Source: Euglena gracilis
Taxonomy: Eukaryota; Euglenida; Euglenophyceae; Euglenales
Assembly (NCBI GenBank): GCA_039621445.1
Contig: CP154957.1
Span: forward strand, 25,148,938 to 25,212,937
Length of the DNA: 64,000 bases
Direction of reading: 5' to 3'
Part shown: positions 35,849 to 45,660 of the stretch, piece after piece
Numbering within the stretch: position 1 is the stretch's first letter
Layout: every line of letters begins with the position of its first letter
Position numbers and translations under genes: made by a program
The notes under the pieces: generated by a model
The model's database searches: none
Told to the model about the DNA's origin: nothing
Seen by the model: only the letters and a program-made list of their open reading frames with translations

Positions 35849-36577
35849 GTCATTATCACCTCCCTCCAAATTTTCCAAGAGCAATTGTTTTGGTCGGACC
35901 TCTTTCGGAAACCTGAAAAAAAAAAGAGGGCGATGGTCATGTCCCAGTTTCTTTATGCGCCGGAGTTTGCTGAATCAAACTTGGAGTGCCTTGCCTCCTG
36001 CTCAGGGCATGGGACCTGCCTTTGCTTTCCAGCCCGCCAAGCCACTTCTTTGGGGTTTTAAAAAAAGATATGCCTAACCTCCCACCAGGCCCCCAAAAAA
36101 GCAACCACATGGGGGGAGCACGACGGTTCAATTTCGTGAAGGTTCCAGAGGAGGCCTCCAGTAGAAAAAAGTGACGCGGTGGGAAGAGCCCGCGCTCACG
36201 CACAGATAACACCGGAGCGCAGGAAGGCAGGACCTCACTGCCCTCTTGGTCCCGCCGCCCGTCTTACGTGTGTTTTTGGGGGTTGAGAGGCGCCGCGCAC
36301 TCCAGAAAGAGGGTGGAGACATCGATGCCGAAACGCTGTGAGCCAAGCCTTCTCTTAAAGGGTTGGCCCCGAAGAAAGTCGCCCCCAAAGTTCCCCTGCC
36401 ATTGGGCAAAATTCTGGCCTACATGGCCCTGGTATCTTTTGCTTGGTGTCCAGCTCAAATTGAAATCTGGGGGGGGCTGCTGTGCCCCTTAGGGGTTGCT
36501 GGGGGGGTGAGATCCTGCTTTGTGTGCCGGCTGTTCTGCTGTTTTGTTCTTTTTAGCGGGGTGCTTCTTACTGCTTT

Positions 36578-37737
36578 TTGGTGCCGGAGTGGGCGGATAT
36601 TAACGTCCTTCGACAATATCAGATGGCAACGTACGCAGAGAAATTGACATCCGAGGATGAAACTGTATTCAACAATTCGTGGAGAGAGCTATTCTTCAAC
36701 GAGGGCAATGTGGCGAAACTGTTGGCAGAATTGTCCCCGGAATCACTAGTCGACGTCATCGCGGCCGGGAAAAACTGGCTGGGAGGCGGATGGCACACGA
36801 CGAAGTGTGCAAAGAAGATCCACGATCTGACCCAGGTGGCGATAGTCTCCAGCCAAATCTGAGACTACAGGAATTCGTTCTTGTACTCGGTGGCGTTAGC
36901 AGGAAGTGTGGAAGTACAACTGATCCACTTGGGGCAGACAGCAGCAGACGTGGCGTTCAAGTTGGTTGAGCGTTGGCTGGAAAAGATTTCGAAGAAAGAC
37001 AAGGGGATGACGCAGAGAGCGGAGCGGTCCGCGATGCAGGAGGACGCCGGAGAAGACAAGGAGGACAACGACAACGACGAGGTGGATGAACGGCTCCCCT
37101 GGCGGGAGGAACTGGCACCGCTGGCGCCAGAGTTGGCAACGTGCCTTCGGCACGCCGAAAAAGGAGGTCGACTACCGTGGAAAATGGTGTTGGGGGAGCA
37201 ATTAAGGTATCAGGGGATAAAAGTAAGAGTAATAATCATGGTTCAGACGGAAAAGGGGCCTGGGACAAACAACTGAAGGCATTACAACAAAAGATGTTGC
37301 ACCTGGAGAGGATGGTGGCATGCCTGTATGGCAGTGTGGATACTGATTATCAAATATTGTCACAACAACTGTTTTTTGCGATAGCCGAGCTGGAACAGAC
37401 GCTGTTGAAGGAGAGGAAGAAGTCCAGCATTCCTGCGGCAAACCCGAGCACAAGCAACGGGCTGTTCTCCAAGGAAGATTTGGCAGTTGACAAAGCCCAA
37501 TGGGCTCTGAATCAAGCAGGCTTGACTCCTGCATTCTCCAGACATTCTATGTCTCATTTTCCCTTTCCCACAGGGAAAAAAGGGTTCAAGTTCAAATTTA
37601 GGAAAGGAAAAGGCTATGGCAGCCAATTCAAATCTGGGAGAGGAAAGGGCAATGGCAGCCAATGGACACCATGGGGGTCCAAGGGGTATGAATCCCCTCT
37701 GGGAAATTGCCTCTCCCCCCTCATTTTCTCAGTGTAG
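36578..37737 (+). pseudogene. Gag-like ORF of DIRS-like copy 1 (TGA stop and one frame change)
   Basis: The first part reads ADINVLRQYQMATYAEKL ... LGGGWHTTKCAKKIHDL. A TGA (36860-36862) then interrupts the frame, which continues as DYRNSFLYSVALAGSVEVQL, KLVERWLEKISKKDKG and an acidic stretch. Near 37141 the best frame changes to one with KSKSNNHGSDGKGAWDKQLK, a helical segment (LQQKMLHLERMVACLYGS) and a Gly/Lys-rich basic tail (FKFKFRKGKGYGSQFK). The helical part plus a basic Gly-rich end suits a Gag/nucleocapsid. There is no zinc knuckle. TGA in place of an expected CGA is compatible with one transition. Confidence 0.6.
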
Positions 37738-37969
37738 GTTCGCGCAGATTCCCAATTACACCTGCTGCCTTACTTTGCAGGTGGCAAGGGTCATGTACTG
37801 TTTGCGTGGAGTATGAGTACTGCTTTTATTTTACATTGCCAGTGATCTGGGAATGTTGGAAGGCGGAAAAGGTCAAGTTTTGGACAAGTTTCAGATATCA
37901 CTGAAAAAGTCCAGATTGGAGATTGCAATGCCAAGGAAAAGGCCATCTGGGCCAGGGCCCCCGCCCTCA
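37733..37969. repeat. 5' LTR of the nested element
   Basis: 237 bp with TG...CA ends. It differs from the 3' LTR at six positions, so insertion is older than present-day but recent relative to the host element. Confidence 0.85.
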
Positions 37970-38807
37970 CAAACAGTACAACTCCCGTACAAACAGACCA
38001 GCCAAGATTGCCACCAAGGGGGCCAATGGCCTGAGAAGAGCAATTGGAATCCGGCCAGCAAACCTCAGAAGTCAAGTCTGAAAGGAGAGAAAATGTCAAA
38101 GGATGTGTCTGACATGGCCATGCCTGTGGCATCACAATCTCCAAGATTGGAATCATCATCTGGGATTACCACTGTGGAGAGGGAAGTTCAGACAGATGGA
38201 GTCAAGCCCAAGCCCAGAACACTCCAGAGACGGAGGAGGCGGCAGCAGATTGCAGCCGCCAGCCGCCAGCAGGAGTAAGCTTTGACAGATTCGTGGGAAG
38301 ATTTTACATTGCAGGCTGCTGCTGCTGTGGCTGTGGATGGCCGCGCAATTTCAATTACTGGTGGTCGAATGTGGTCATCGCCGCGTACGGCTGTGGCAAA
38401 GGGTAGGGAGATGGACAACAAACAAACAAAACGGGAGAGAATTGTGATTCGGAGGGGAAAAATTACAAAGCAGAAATGCAAAGCGAACCGACGCGATTGT
38501 CCACAGCCAAGTCCAATTACCACCACCTCGACGCCAAATCACACACGGCGGAGGGTTTCTGCGTAAACGCTCGGATAACCCACAACCAGGGGATTACTGT
38601 GGCAAGCTGGTCGAAAAGGGGGGAAGGACCAGTTGGCGACAGTTTTTCCAAAAACTCTGGGGGGATGCCCTGGGCGGTTGGGATTCCTTTTCTGTCATTG
38701 AGGCATCAATGATGGCAAGGGCACCCCAACGACACCCGGGGTCCCAGCGCTCACTGGCCTACGGTGTTGTGTGACCTTGTCGTTGACAAGGTCTTGAAGC
38801 AGGTGGG

Positions 38808-39044
38808 TGTAGGTTCGCGCAGATTCCTAACTACACCTGCTGCCTTACTTTGCAGGTGGCAAGGGTCATGTACTGTTTGTGTGGAGTATGAGTACTGCTT
38901 TTATTTTACATTGCCAGTGATCTGGGAATGTTGGAAGGCGGAAAAGGTCAAGTTTTGGACAAGTTTCAGATATGGCTGAAAAAGTCCAGATTGGAGATTG
39001 CAATGCCAAGGAAAAGGCCATCTAGGCCAGGGCCCCCGCCCTCA
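38808..39044. repeat. 3' LTR of the nested element
   Basis: 237 bp; preceded by the purine-rich GAAGCAGGTGGG that could serve as the polypurine tract; followed by the target-site copy TCAG. Confidence 0.82.
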
Positions 39045-39339
39045 TCAGGAAAAGCAAGAGAAAGGCCTGAAGCATCAAAGTCACCAGGAGGGGGTGAAGT
39101 CAGCAAGGCCAAGCCCAGAAGGAATCAAGGCCAGCAGGCCCTATCTGCCCATGGAGGGCAAGCCAGAACCAGGATGGATTTGGGGAGAGAACCCCCAGCT
39201 GAGCCCCAAGGGGTATGCAATCCTCCTGCTGACCCCTATCCAGATGCCATCTCCAGCCTTGCAAGGGCTCCTGGAAGCATTTTCCCCACTGTGAAAAAGG
39301 GGATTGGGCAAAAAAAAAAGGGGATTGGGCAAAACTGAC

Positions 39340-39880
39340 TCGATTGGTCAAACTGACTTGAAAGATGCCTACTTTCATCTGGGTCTGGAAAAAGATTTCA
39401 AAAAATTTGTCAGAATTCAGGAGGGACCAGACCTGTGGGAGTTTCAGGGGGCATGTTTTGGCCTAAGCACCCTCCCAAAATTGTTCATGTCACTAATGAA
39501 AGTCCTCCTAAAACCGTGGCGGTCAAAGGGATTGCAGGTGTTCGTCTATTTGGACGACGCCATTCTGTTTGGTTCAATAGAAAATTCGGTCAAAAAACAT
39601 TTTTTAACCATGCTGAACACATTAGGGGAGGCTGGGGTCAAGGTCAGTGTTTACTCCCACCCAAAGACTACAACACTTGGGGTTCATCATCGATCTGGAA
39701 AAAGGTCAACTGGAGGTACCCCCCCCACAAATTAAAAACCATCAGAAAGGAGCTCGGCAAGGTGGTAATGGCCAAAAATTGAGTTGCAAAAAGATTTCAA
39801 GCATTCTTGGGCAAATCAGAAGTTATCTCCCTGCTCTGACTTTGATTGAGGTGCTGTTTTCTGCCCCCCCCCCCACTTGG
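39340..39880 (+). pseudogene. Reverse transcriptase of DIRS-like copy 1
   Basis: TDLKDAYFHLGLEKDFKKF, LWEFQGACFGLSTLPKLFM and GLQVFVYLDDAILFG give the RT core with YLDD. A frame change near 39650 leads to QHLGFIIDLEKGQLEVPP and KKISSILGQIRSYLPALTL, matching the segment after YLDD in copy 2. The frame ends in a C11 run at about 39864, which is the inversion breakpoint. The N-terminal RT motifs are missing or diverged in the 39.05-39.34 kb linker. Confidence 0.8.
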
Positions 39881-40272
39881 TGAGATAACTCAGCGCCACC
39901 TGCTTTTCTAAATTCAGCAGCACAGTTTCTCCAGGCTGGGCAAAGGCTTTTACTGTCTGTACTGCTGCCATCAGCTCTTTTACATTTATATGTAAACACT
40001 TTTTCTCCTCCAAAATTCTTGGATGATTTGATTTTGGGAGGAGTCTACTCCCCCCCATGCCCATGTGGATGAGTCTGAGTGGAGCACCCTTTTTGCCTGT
40101 TGGAGAAAAGGTCTGCCCAGCCCTGGCTGCAGGTATGCCTTTAGGACTTTGATTTCCCCATTCAGATTTTCTGGGATGTCTATGCAAAACTCCCAGCCCA
40201 TTTCCTGATGCAGCGGGCTGAACTTTAATAGCTCCTGGGTTACCAATCCTCTGTTTCACTGGTGCTGGGAAA
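39864..40272 (-). pseudogene. Inverted RNase H segment of DIRS-like copy 1
   Basis: On the minus strand this reads LHSDSSTWAWGGVDSSQNQI, IQEFWRRKSVYINVKEL, MAAVQTVKAFAQPGETVLL and ALSYLTKWGGG. The same order is on the plus strand in copy 2 (LHSDSSTQAWGG ... FWRENSILNINVKEL ... PGETVSL ... YYYLTKGGG). Flanking copy 1 sequence is on the plus strand and would be colinear if this block were flipped. The left border is the poly-C that corresponds to the poly-G after YLTK in copy 2. Confidence 0.85.
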
Positions 40273-40520
40273 ACCAGGTCCAACTACAGGTCCAGTAGGT
40301 TCCTTCATCAAAAATGTTGGCAGACCCCCACAAGATGGGATCAGGACAGGGAGGATTATATCCTGTGCCCTGATCTGTGTACCCAAATCCTGCAGTTTTT
40401 CGGAAAGGACATTACTCCAGACACAGACATGTTTGTGTCCCCGGGAAATGAAACATTCCAAAAATTTGTGGCCAGATGGCCCCACCACAAAGCTTCTCTG
40501 GTGGATGCATTTAAATGCGA
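40272..40520 (+). pseudogene. Connection region of DIRS-like copy 1
   Basis: Reads VPSSKMLADPTRWDQDREDY, then ITPDTDMFVSPGNETFQKF and VARWPHHKASLVDAFKCDL. It is colinear with copy 2 (PSKECLADPIGRWERDRGDY ... DLFASPGNKKLPQF ... DAL). An in-frame TAG lies near 40296. The sequence ends abruptly before the YR region. Confidence 0.75.
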
Positions 40521-40701
40521 CCTATCTTCAGCCAGAGAGTGTGCGAAGCCCGATGGTCTGGCAAAGTTCGGGGCCCGAGGTGCCCCCACCAGCCTTCAAA
40601 AAGAGCCGGCATACAAAGGCATGGCCTCACTTTGTCTCCGTGCTTCGCCCTTGGCCCCTCGCTGGATTTCTTCAACAGCCGCAATGGGAAATAGCGGCCA
40701 G

Positions 40702-40803
40702 ACACCTCGGGCTCCGCACTTTGCCATTGTGAGGCCATGTCTTGCTCGCCGGCGGTTTGTTGTGTGATTGTTCGCTGCGCTGGGTTAGGAGGTCCGCTTA
40801 GTG
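40702..40803 (+). repeat. Left terminal repeat of DIRS-like copy 2
   Basis: Contains GGGCTCCGCACTTTGCCATT and GCGCTGGGTTAGGAGGTCCG. Both are found inverted near the right end (45294-45331 and 45503-45583). Confidence 0.8.
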
Positions 40804-40949
40804 CCTTTCGACACCCAGAAGAAAGGAAAAGAGTTCACGAACGAAGAAGAACCGAGAAAAGAAGTTAATATCAATTCAATATCCAGAAGGACACGAACCA
40901 GACGAATATCAAATCAAAAGTCAATTATCAAATTTCAAATTTGACTTCA

Positions 40950-42180
40950 ATGAACAATGCAGTTGAGAAGAAATTGGAATTTCACGGCCGCGGACGTCCT
41001 GGAGCAGATGCCGCAGCAGCTGGAGAACTTGGAGATGCGGTCATCACGTGGCAAACCGTGGCAGTTCTTCCCACCCAGCCTCCCACCCCAGAAATTTCCC
41101 AGCCCAAAACCCCCCCAGTGACGGCCACGGTCCTTGGACCACAGTGGCCAGAAGGCCCAGAAGACAGAAGCCAGCACCAGCCCTTTGTGGGCAAAGAATG
41201 GGCCTTGGGGGCCCAAAATGCTTCAAATGCAAAATGCTTGGCCAATCAAAGCCCACACCTCAGGGGCATCTCCCCCAAAGGCGCCCAGCAGCCTGGGCAC
41301 AAATTGGCCAGAAGATGGGGAGATGGAATCAAGGCCAAGGAGGTCAACACCACAGGGGCCATGGGGGCCAGTTTTTCAAGCAAATCCCCTCAGGAAGGGG
41401 CAGAAAAGGTCTGTTTAATCCCCCCAATTCATCTATCACAACAGCCCCTCTCAAGGGGACAAGGGGGGGGCCACAGCAGCCCCCCCAGATTTCCAATGGG
41501 GTTGGAGGCCAAGAAGAAATCAAGGCCTGGAAGACCACAAGATGGATTATGGAAAAAAATTTATACATGAAAACCTTGGAGACCAGCAGGGTGGACCCAT
41601 AGTGGCCACCAAGAAGCTAAAGCACCAGCAGGGTTGACCCACAGTGGCCACCAAGAAACTAAGGCAGCTGCTGGAGAAATTCCCCGAGGGACCCACAGAG
41701 GCCCTCTGCCAAAAATGGGGGGAAAAGGGACCCACAGTGGCCCTTTCATTGACCCAGCCCCAGGAGGAAAAGGGACCCACAGTGGCCCTTATGGAGGGAG
41801 GGGCAGGAACCCCTCCAACAATTATTCCTCAATTCCCAATGATTCAATCAAGGGGGGGGACCCACAGAGGCCCCCCTATGGTATGTGAACCAACCACATC
41901 AACCTGGAGAAGACCAGATAGGCCAAACAGGGGCATTAAGCCCTATGGTATGTCTTCCAACAACAAGATCATCCAGAGAGGTGAGCAGAGAGGGAGAGAG
42001 TGCATGCACATCCCCCCAGAAAAAAATTCTTTTTCCAAGGACCCAAGCCCTAGGGGACCTAGGGGTGCAATGTCCAACACCCCCAACCCAGCCCCCCCAG
42101 AATCATCTTATCCAGAAAATAAATTCAATGGGGGGAAAGAGAGGGAGACACCCCCCTCCATCAAAGGTTGCAAAAAAGCC
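40950..42180 (+). pseudogene. Gag-like region of DIRS-like copy 2
   Basis: It begins with an AT-rich leader and ATGAACAATGCAGTTGAG near 40950. Three frames carry plausible pieces: TAADVLEQMPQQLENLEM, then PWTTVARRPRRQKPAP and GGPKCFKCKMLGQ (partial zinc-knuckle look), then basic/proline-rich sequence with QFFKQIPSGRGRKG. Repeats of CCCACAGTGGCC at 41600-41800 add further disorder. Position before RT and composition suggest a nucleic-acid-binding Gag. The frame changes mean it cannot be made as one protein. Confidence 0.55.
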
Positions 42181-42303
42181 TAAAATGTCCAACACCCCCA
42201 GCCCAGCCCCCCCAAAATCATCTCATCCAAGAAATAAATTTCATGGTGGAAAAATGGGGAGACACCCCCCTCCATCAAAGGCTGCAAAACAGCCTAAGAT
42301 GGT
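42069..42303. repeat. Tandem duplication of ~115 bp in the Gag-RT linker
   Basis: Two adjacent copies (42069-42181 and 42182-42303), each starting AATGTCCAACACCCCCA and ending CCTAA(A/G)ATG, with about 10 differences. It probably arose by local slippage inside the element. Confidence 0.8.
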
Positions 42304-43830
42304 GGACAAAAAATGCCCCCCACAACATGTCAACTCATCAGGGATGGCATTCGACCCCCCTGGGTCAGCCCACCAAAATTGTCCACCCACCCAAAACCCA
42401 GAGCCAACCTGGACCTGAACCAGGCAGAAAAAATCCTGTTGGATTACGAAAAAACTGGGTCAATAAAACGAGTTTGGGATTCAGAAACCCAGCATTAATC
42501 CCATGGTTTCTAATTTCGAAACCAGAAGGGGGAACAACCAAATGGAGAATGATCAGCGACTGCAGAGAATTAAATCAGCAGTTTCAAGTGAAACCTTTCA
42601 AGCTGGATCACATCCAGCACATTTTTCCAGTTTTGGAAAAGGGCCACTGGGCAGCCAAAATAGACCTGAAAGATGCCTATTTTCATATTCCAGTAAGTCC
42701 AGGCCTAAGGCCATTTTTAAGGCATCAGGTGGGGGGGCAGACCTGGGAATTCCAGGCAGGCTGTTTTGGCCTGAATGTAATGCCCCAAATTTTCATGTCA
42801 GTCATGAAAACATTCAAAAAGCTGTGGAGGAAAAGGGGCATCCAGTGTTTTCTGAGTGTCTCCTTTTACCCACTGGGGGGTCAAACTTGAAAACTTTTCC
42901 TTTCCAGCAGCACTCACTTTCCTTCAGCACAGCATAAACCAAGACTTGAAATCTTCATCTGGCGCTCAGGCCTTCCAGGAGTCAAAGAGTTCAGGACAGT
43001 TGCAGCTTCAAAAACAGAAATTTTGTAATTAGGATAGGCGCCTCCTAATTCAATTTTGGGTTTTTAAATTTTAAACCTGGCGCCGCCCACACCAGGTATT
43101 TATTTACCTGGACGACATTTTGCTGGTGGCCCCAACACAAATCATCTTACAAAAGCACCTGAACACAGTGGTCAGGGATTTAATCAAATCAGGGTTCAAA
43201 ATCAATGTAAAAAAAGTCCACCCTGCAGCCCACCCAAATCGTAAATCATCTTGGATTTCAACTAAACTTCCAAGAGGGAAAATTGCAGGTGCCCCCCCAG
43301 AAAATAAAAACAGTAAAAAAGGAGCTGGGAAAAATGGTGAAAAAAGATTACATGTCAAAAAGGCAACTGGCTGCCATTTTGGGCAAAATCAGATGCAATC
43401 TCATGGCCCTGCCCTTTCTAAGGGCCTTTACGGATGCCCTGGCAATTTTTTTGGTGGAAAATTCCACAGCCCCCTGGGACTCAAAACATCCCATTTCCCA
43501 AAGAATAAAGGACCAATTAAGAGAAATAAAAAACCTGCTGGATACCTGGGGGGGCAGACCCTTCCCCCAAAGTGCAACCAGAGAGTTGCACTCAGACAGC
43601 AGCACCCAGGCCTGGGGGGGGCTGGACATTCGAACAGGAAAAATTGTGCAAGAATTTTGGAGGGAAAACTCCATTCTGAACATAAATGTCAAAGAATTAA
43701 GTGCAGCAATAAGCACAGTACAAAGCCTCAGCCAGCCAGGGGAAACTGTGTCCCTATCCGTGGACAATCAAGTGATTTACTATTACTTAACAAAGGGGGG
43801 GGGGGCAGAAAAGACCCCTTCAATTCCATG
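42300..43830 (+). pseudogene. Reverse transcriptase-RNase H of DIRS-like copy 2 (interrupted)
   Basis: The RT fold is clear: PWFLISKPEGG, KWRMISDCRELNQ, KIDLKDAYFHIPV, TWEFQAGCFGLNVMPQIFM, then, after the insert, QVFIYLDDILLVAPTQ (YLDD catalytic motif at about 43105-43116). RNase H-like sequence follows: TRELHSDSSTQAWGG, VQEFWRENSILNINVKEL, SVDNQVIYYYL. Breaks are the 250-bp insert at 42846, a shift at an A7 run near 43208 and a shift at a G11 run near 43796. Without these the frame would be continuous, so the copy is young or the runs hide sequencing errors. Confidence 0.85.
42846..43091. mobile_element. Solo-LTR-like insertion in the RT active-site region
   Basis: A 246-bp segment starting TGTTTTCTGAG and ending GCCGCCCACA, flanked on both sides by CCAG. 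Removing the segment and one CCAG joins GIQ directly to VFIYLDD in frame. The neighbouring DIRS-like copy has uninterrupted sequence here (GLQVFVYLDD at about 39540). TG...CA ends plus a 4-bp target duplication are typical of an LTR left by LTR-LTR recombination. No coding content. Confidence 0.75.
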
Positions 43831-44285
43831 CTAAGACCATTCTTCAAATGGTGCATGGAACACAACATAAACCTGCAAGTAAAGTGGGTCCCCTCAAAAG
43901 AATGCCTGGCAGACCCCATAGGCAGGTGGGAAAGGGACAGGGGGGATTATTCCCTTGACCCCCAACTTTTTCAACGCTGAGGCAGCAGTTCAAAAATTAC
44001 ATAAGCCTGAATACAGACCTTTTTGCCTCACCAGGCAACAAAAAACTGCCACAATTTGTGGCCAGGTGGCCCCACTGGGAAGCCACAGCAGTGGATGCAT
44101 TGCAATGTCCACTGGACAACATGGGGGGCCTTTATGCAAATCCCCCCTGGTCTGTAATTCAAAAATTTCACCCCAGATTACGAAGGTTTCCACAAGCCAA
44201 AGTTTTGATGGTCACCCCCTACTGGGATTCAGCCACATGGTGGCCCCAGTTAATAAAAATGAAAGTACCAGGTCCCCCTGCCTGA
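43830..44285 (+). pseudogene. RNase H / connection region of DIRS-like copy 2
   Basis: Pieces in order: FFKWCMEHNINLQVKWVPS, KECLADPIGRWERDRGDYS, then after a frame change NTDLFASPGNKKLPQFVA, VDALQCPLDNMGGLYANPPW and VLMVTPYWDSATWWPQL. The D-L-F-A and Y-A-N-P-P-W motifs are usual at the end of retroelement RNase H/connection regions. The frame shifts near 43970 (ACTTTTTC) and stops at 44283. Confidence 0.75.
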
Positions 44286-44316
44286 AAATCACCCCTTACA
44301 AGGGTATGTTCACCAA

Positions 44317-45260
44317 TTGCAGGGGGGAAGAAATGCCACCCCCCAGGTGGCCCCTACTTTGCATGGTTTGCTCAGGCAAATTCTGGAGGGGAAACAAATA
44401 CAAAATACATCCATTAACGATTTCCTGGGAAGAAACCCCAGCTTAAAGCGTTATCAAAGCGCTTTTACGCTTTTATGGGTGATTTTGGACGAAATGGGGG
44501 TACCCCCCCCCCCTGAAGCCACCACTGACCAAGTGGTTGACGCTTTAATTCAACTGTTTCAATTTTCAAAGGCCCAAGCACGCAATGCATACAGTGCTAT
44601 GCTATTAATCCCTGGCTTTGGGGGCCTGAGGTTCCATACCATGTTAGCACCTTATAAAAGGCTTTGGAACCAAAACCTGGAGAAATATGGTGCATTCTGG
44701 GATCCCCTCCCAATCCTCCTGGGGCTGGCACAGTCCCCCCTGCCCTCTGATATTTGTACATTGCGTACACAACTCATTTTCTGTTCACGCATCCTCTGTT
44801 TATACAGAAGTTCAGATTTGGCACAGGTCCAAAGAACCACCAGTGTGTTGGGGGGGGCACCCTACATCAAAATTAAACGTAAAGGGCAAAAGCTCCATAA
44901 GTGGGAGAGAGTTGTCTCCATTCCCCAGTGCCCCCAAATCAGCCCCTTTCATTTAATGATGGCTTATGTGGCAGCAACACGTTTCTTTATGAAACCTGGG
45001 GGCCCCCTGTTAATTACGTTAAAACCCCCCTACAAAGCCATTTAAGGCAGATACCATTGCTTCTATCACCAAAGAATTTTTGACCAAACAGGGGGTGCCC
45101 CCCCAGGTTTGGGGACCCCACTCCACCAGAGGGGCAGGGGTTGGTTAACTCAAAAAATTGGGCCTTTCTGCCCAAGAAGTTTGTGAAATTGGTCAATGGA
45201 AGGGGTGGAGGCTTTCACAGCCCACTATCAAAGACTTGGTGCCCAAGGTTCTTTGGAGAA
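44317..45260 (+). pseudogene. Tyrosine recombinase of DIRS-like copy 2 (broken)
   Basis: It catalyses recombination of the circular cDNA in DIRS elements (family knowledge). An N-terminal SAM-like part (INDFLGRNPSLKRYQSAF) precedes the catalytic core. The first Arg lies in LYRSSDLAQV (about 44806). The H-x-x-R box is GPHSTRGAGV (45119-45130) and the Tyr is in FTAHYQRLGA (about 45226). All four catalytic residues are present. The frame ends after KPPYKAI (45045), resumes one frame over, has an in-frame TAA near 45146 and shifts again near 45196. It is therefore not functional as read. Confidence 0.8.
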
Positions 45261-45293
45261 TGCCCTGGCCCCCCTTTTTTCAGTGCACAATCT

Positions 45294-45660
45294 GGCCTCA
45301 CAATGGCAAAGTGCGGAGCCCGAGGTGTCTCGTACTCCCTCGAGGCAGACTGAGAAGGGAGGAAGGGACACCGAGGGCGAAGCACAAAGACCCGACCCCC
45401 CACCCACATACGAAAGTTTGTCTTCAAACGCCCTCGGTCAGAAGATGGGGGCCAGGGGGGGGCAGAGGGGGGGGCCCAGGGGAAAAAACAGCGCCATGGT
45501 CGCACTAAGCGGGAGCTCCTAACCCAGCGCAGCGACCAATCACACAACAAACCGCCGGCGAGCAAGGCATGGCCTCACAATGTCTTTGTGCTTCGCCCTC
45601 GGTGTCCCTTCCTCCCTTCTCGGTCTGCCTCGAGGGAGTGCGAGAAGGTGATCCAGTGAT
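45294..45660 (-). repeat. Right terminal complex of DIRS-like copy 2
   Basis: Three blocks: the inverted terminal repeat (45294-45331), a GC-rich ~60-bp block (45334-45395) that reappears inverted at 45578-45655, and the piece complementary to the left end (45503-45583). Self-complementarity between 45334-45395 and 45578-45655 would form a long stem around a ~180-bp loop. Confidence 0.75.

Larger units (their letters stand above)
37733..39044. mobile_element. Small LTR element nested in DIRS-like copy 1
   Basis: Two direct repeats of exactly 237 bp (37733-37969 and 38808-39044) differ at 6 positions. Both start TGTAGGTTCGCG and end CCGCCCTCA. The element is flanked by TCAG on each side (4-bp target duplication). 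The ~838-bp interior has short frames (one with a Q/K-rich stretch and RRRRRQQIAAASRQQE) but no RT, integrase or Gag signature. It is non-autonomous and TRIM-like in size. No canonical TGG primer-binding site follows the left LTR. Excising it reconnects the host element at TCTCAG-GAAAAGC. Confidence 0.85.
36570..40590 (+). mobile_element. DIRS-like retroelement, copy 1 (internally rearranged, YR missing)
   Basis: Gag-like frames at 36.6-37.74 kb, RT at 39.3-39.88 kb, an inverted RNase H block, then colinear connection-region sequence to about 40.51 kb. A right-end-like repeat (GCAAAGTTCGGGGCCCGAGG at 40560) resembles GCAAAGTGCGGAGCCCGAGG of copy 2. The YR region expected before this end is absent. 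An LTR element sits between Gag and RT. The left terminus was not identified. Copies 1 and 2 share domain order but are diverged, so they are different insertions rather than a recent duplication. Confidence 0.75.
40702..45660 (+). mobile_element. DIRS-like tyrosine-recombinase retroelement, copy 2 (nearly full length, broken)
   Basis: Order: left terminal repeat, Gag-like region, reverse transcriptase, RNase H, tyrosine recombinase, right repeats. The left end (GACACCTCGGGCTCCGCACT at 40702, through TTGTGAGGCCA to 40740) is the reverse complement of 45294-45331. 40722-40803 is the reverse complement of about 45503-45583. 45334-45395 is inverted again at 45578-45655. Inverted termini plus a complementary internal piece are the DIRS hallmark. 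Such elements integrate as circles through their YR and make no target duplication (family knowledge). Frames are broken by homopolymer-associated shifts, stops and a solo-LTR-like insert. Confidence 0.85.

Noticed and set aside
42845-43095. A spliceosomal intron in the RT gene (GTGTTT ... ACCAG)
   Set aside because: GT-AG excision would be 251 bp and shifts the frame by one base. Removal of 250 bp with a CCAG duplication and TG...CA ends fits a solo LTR better.
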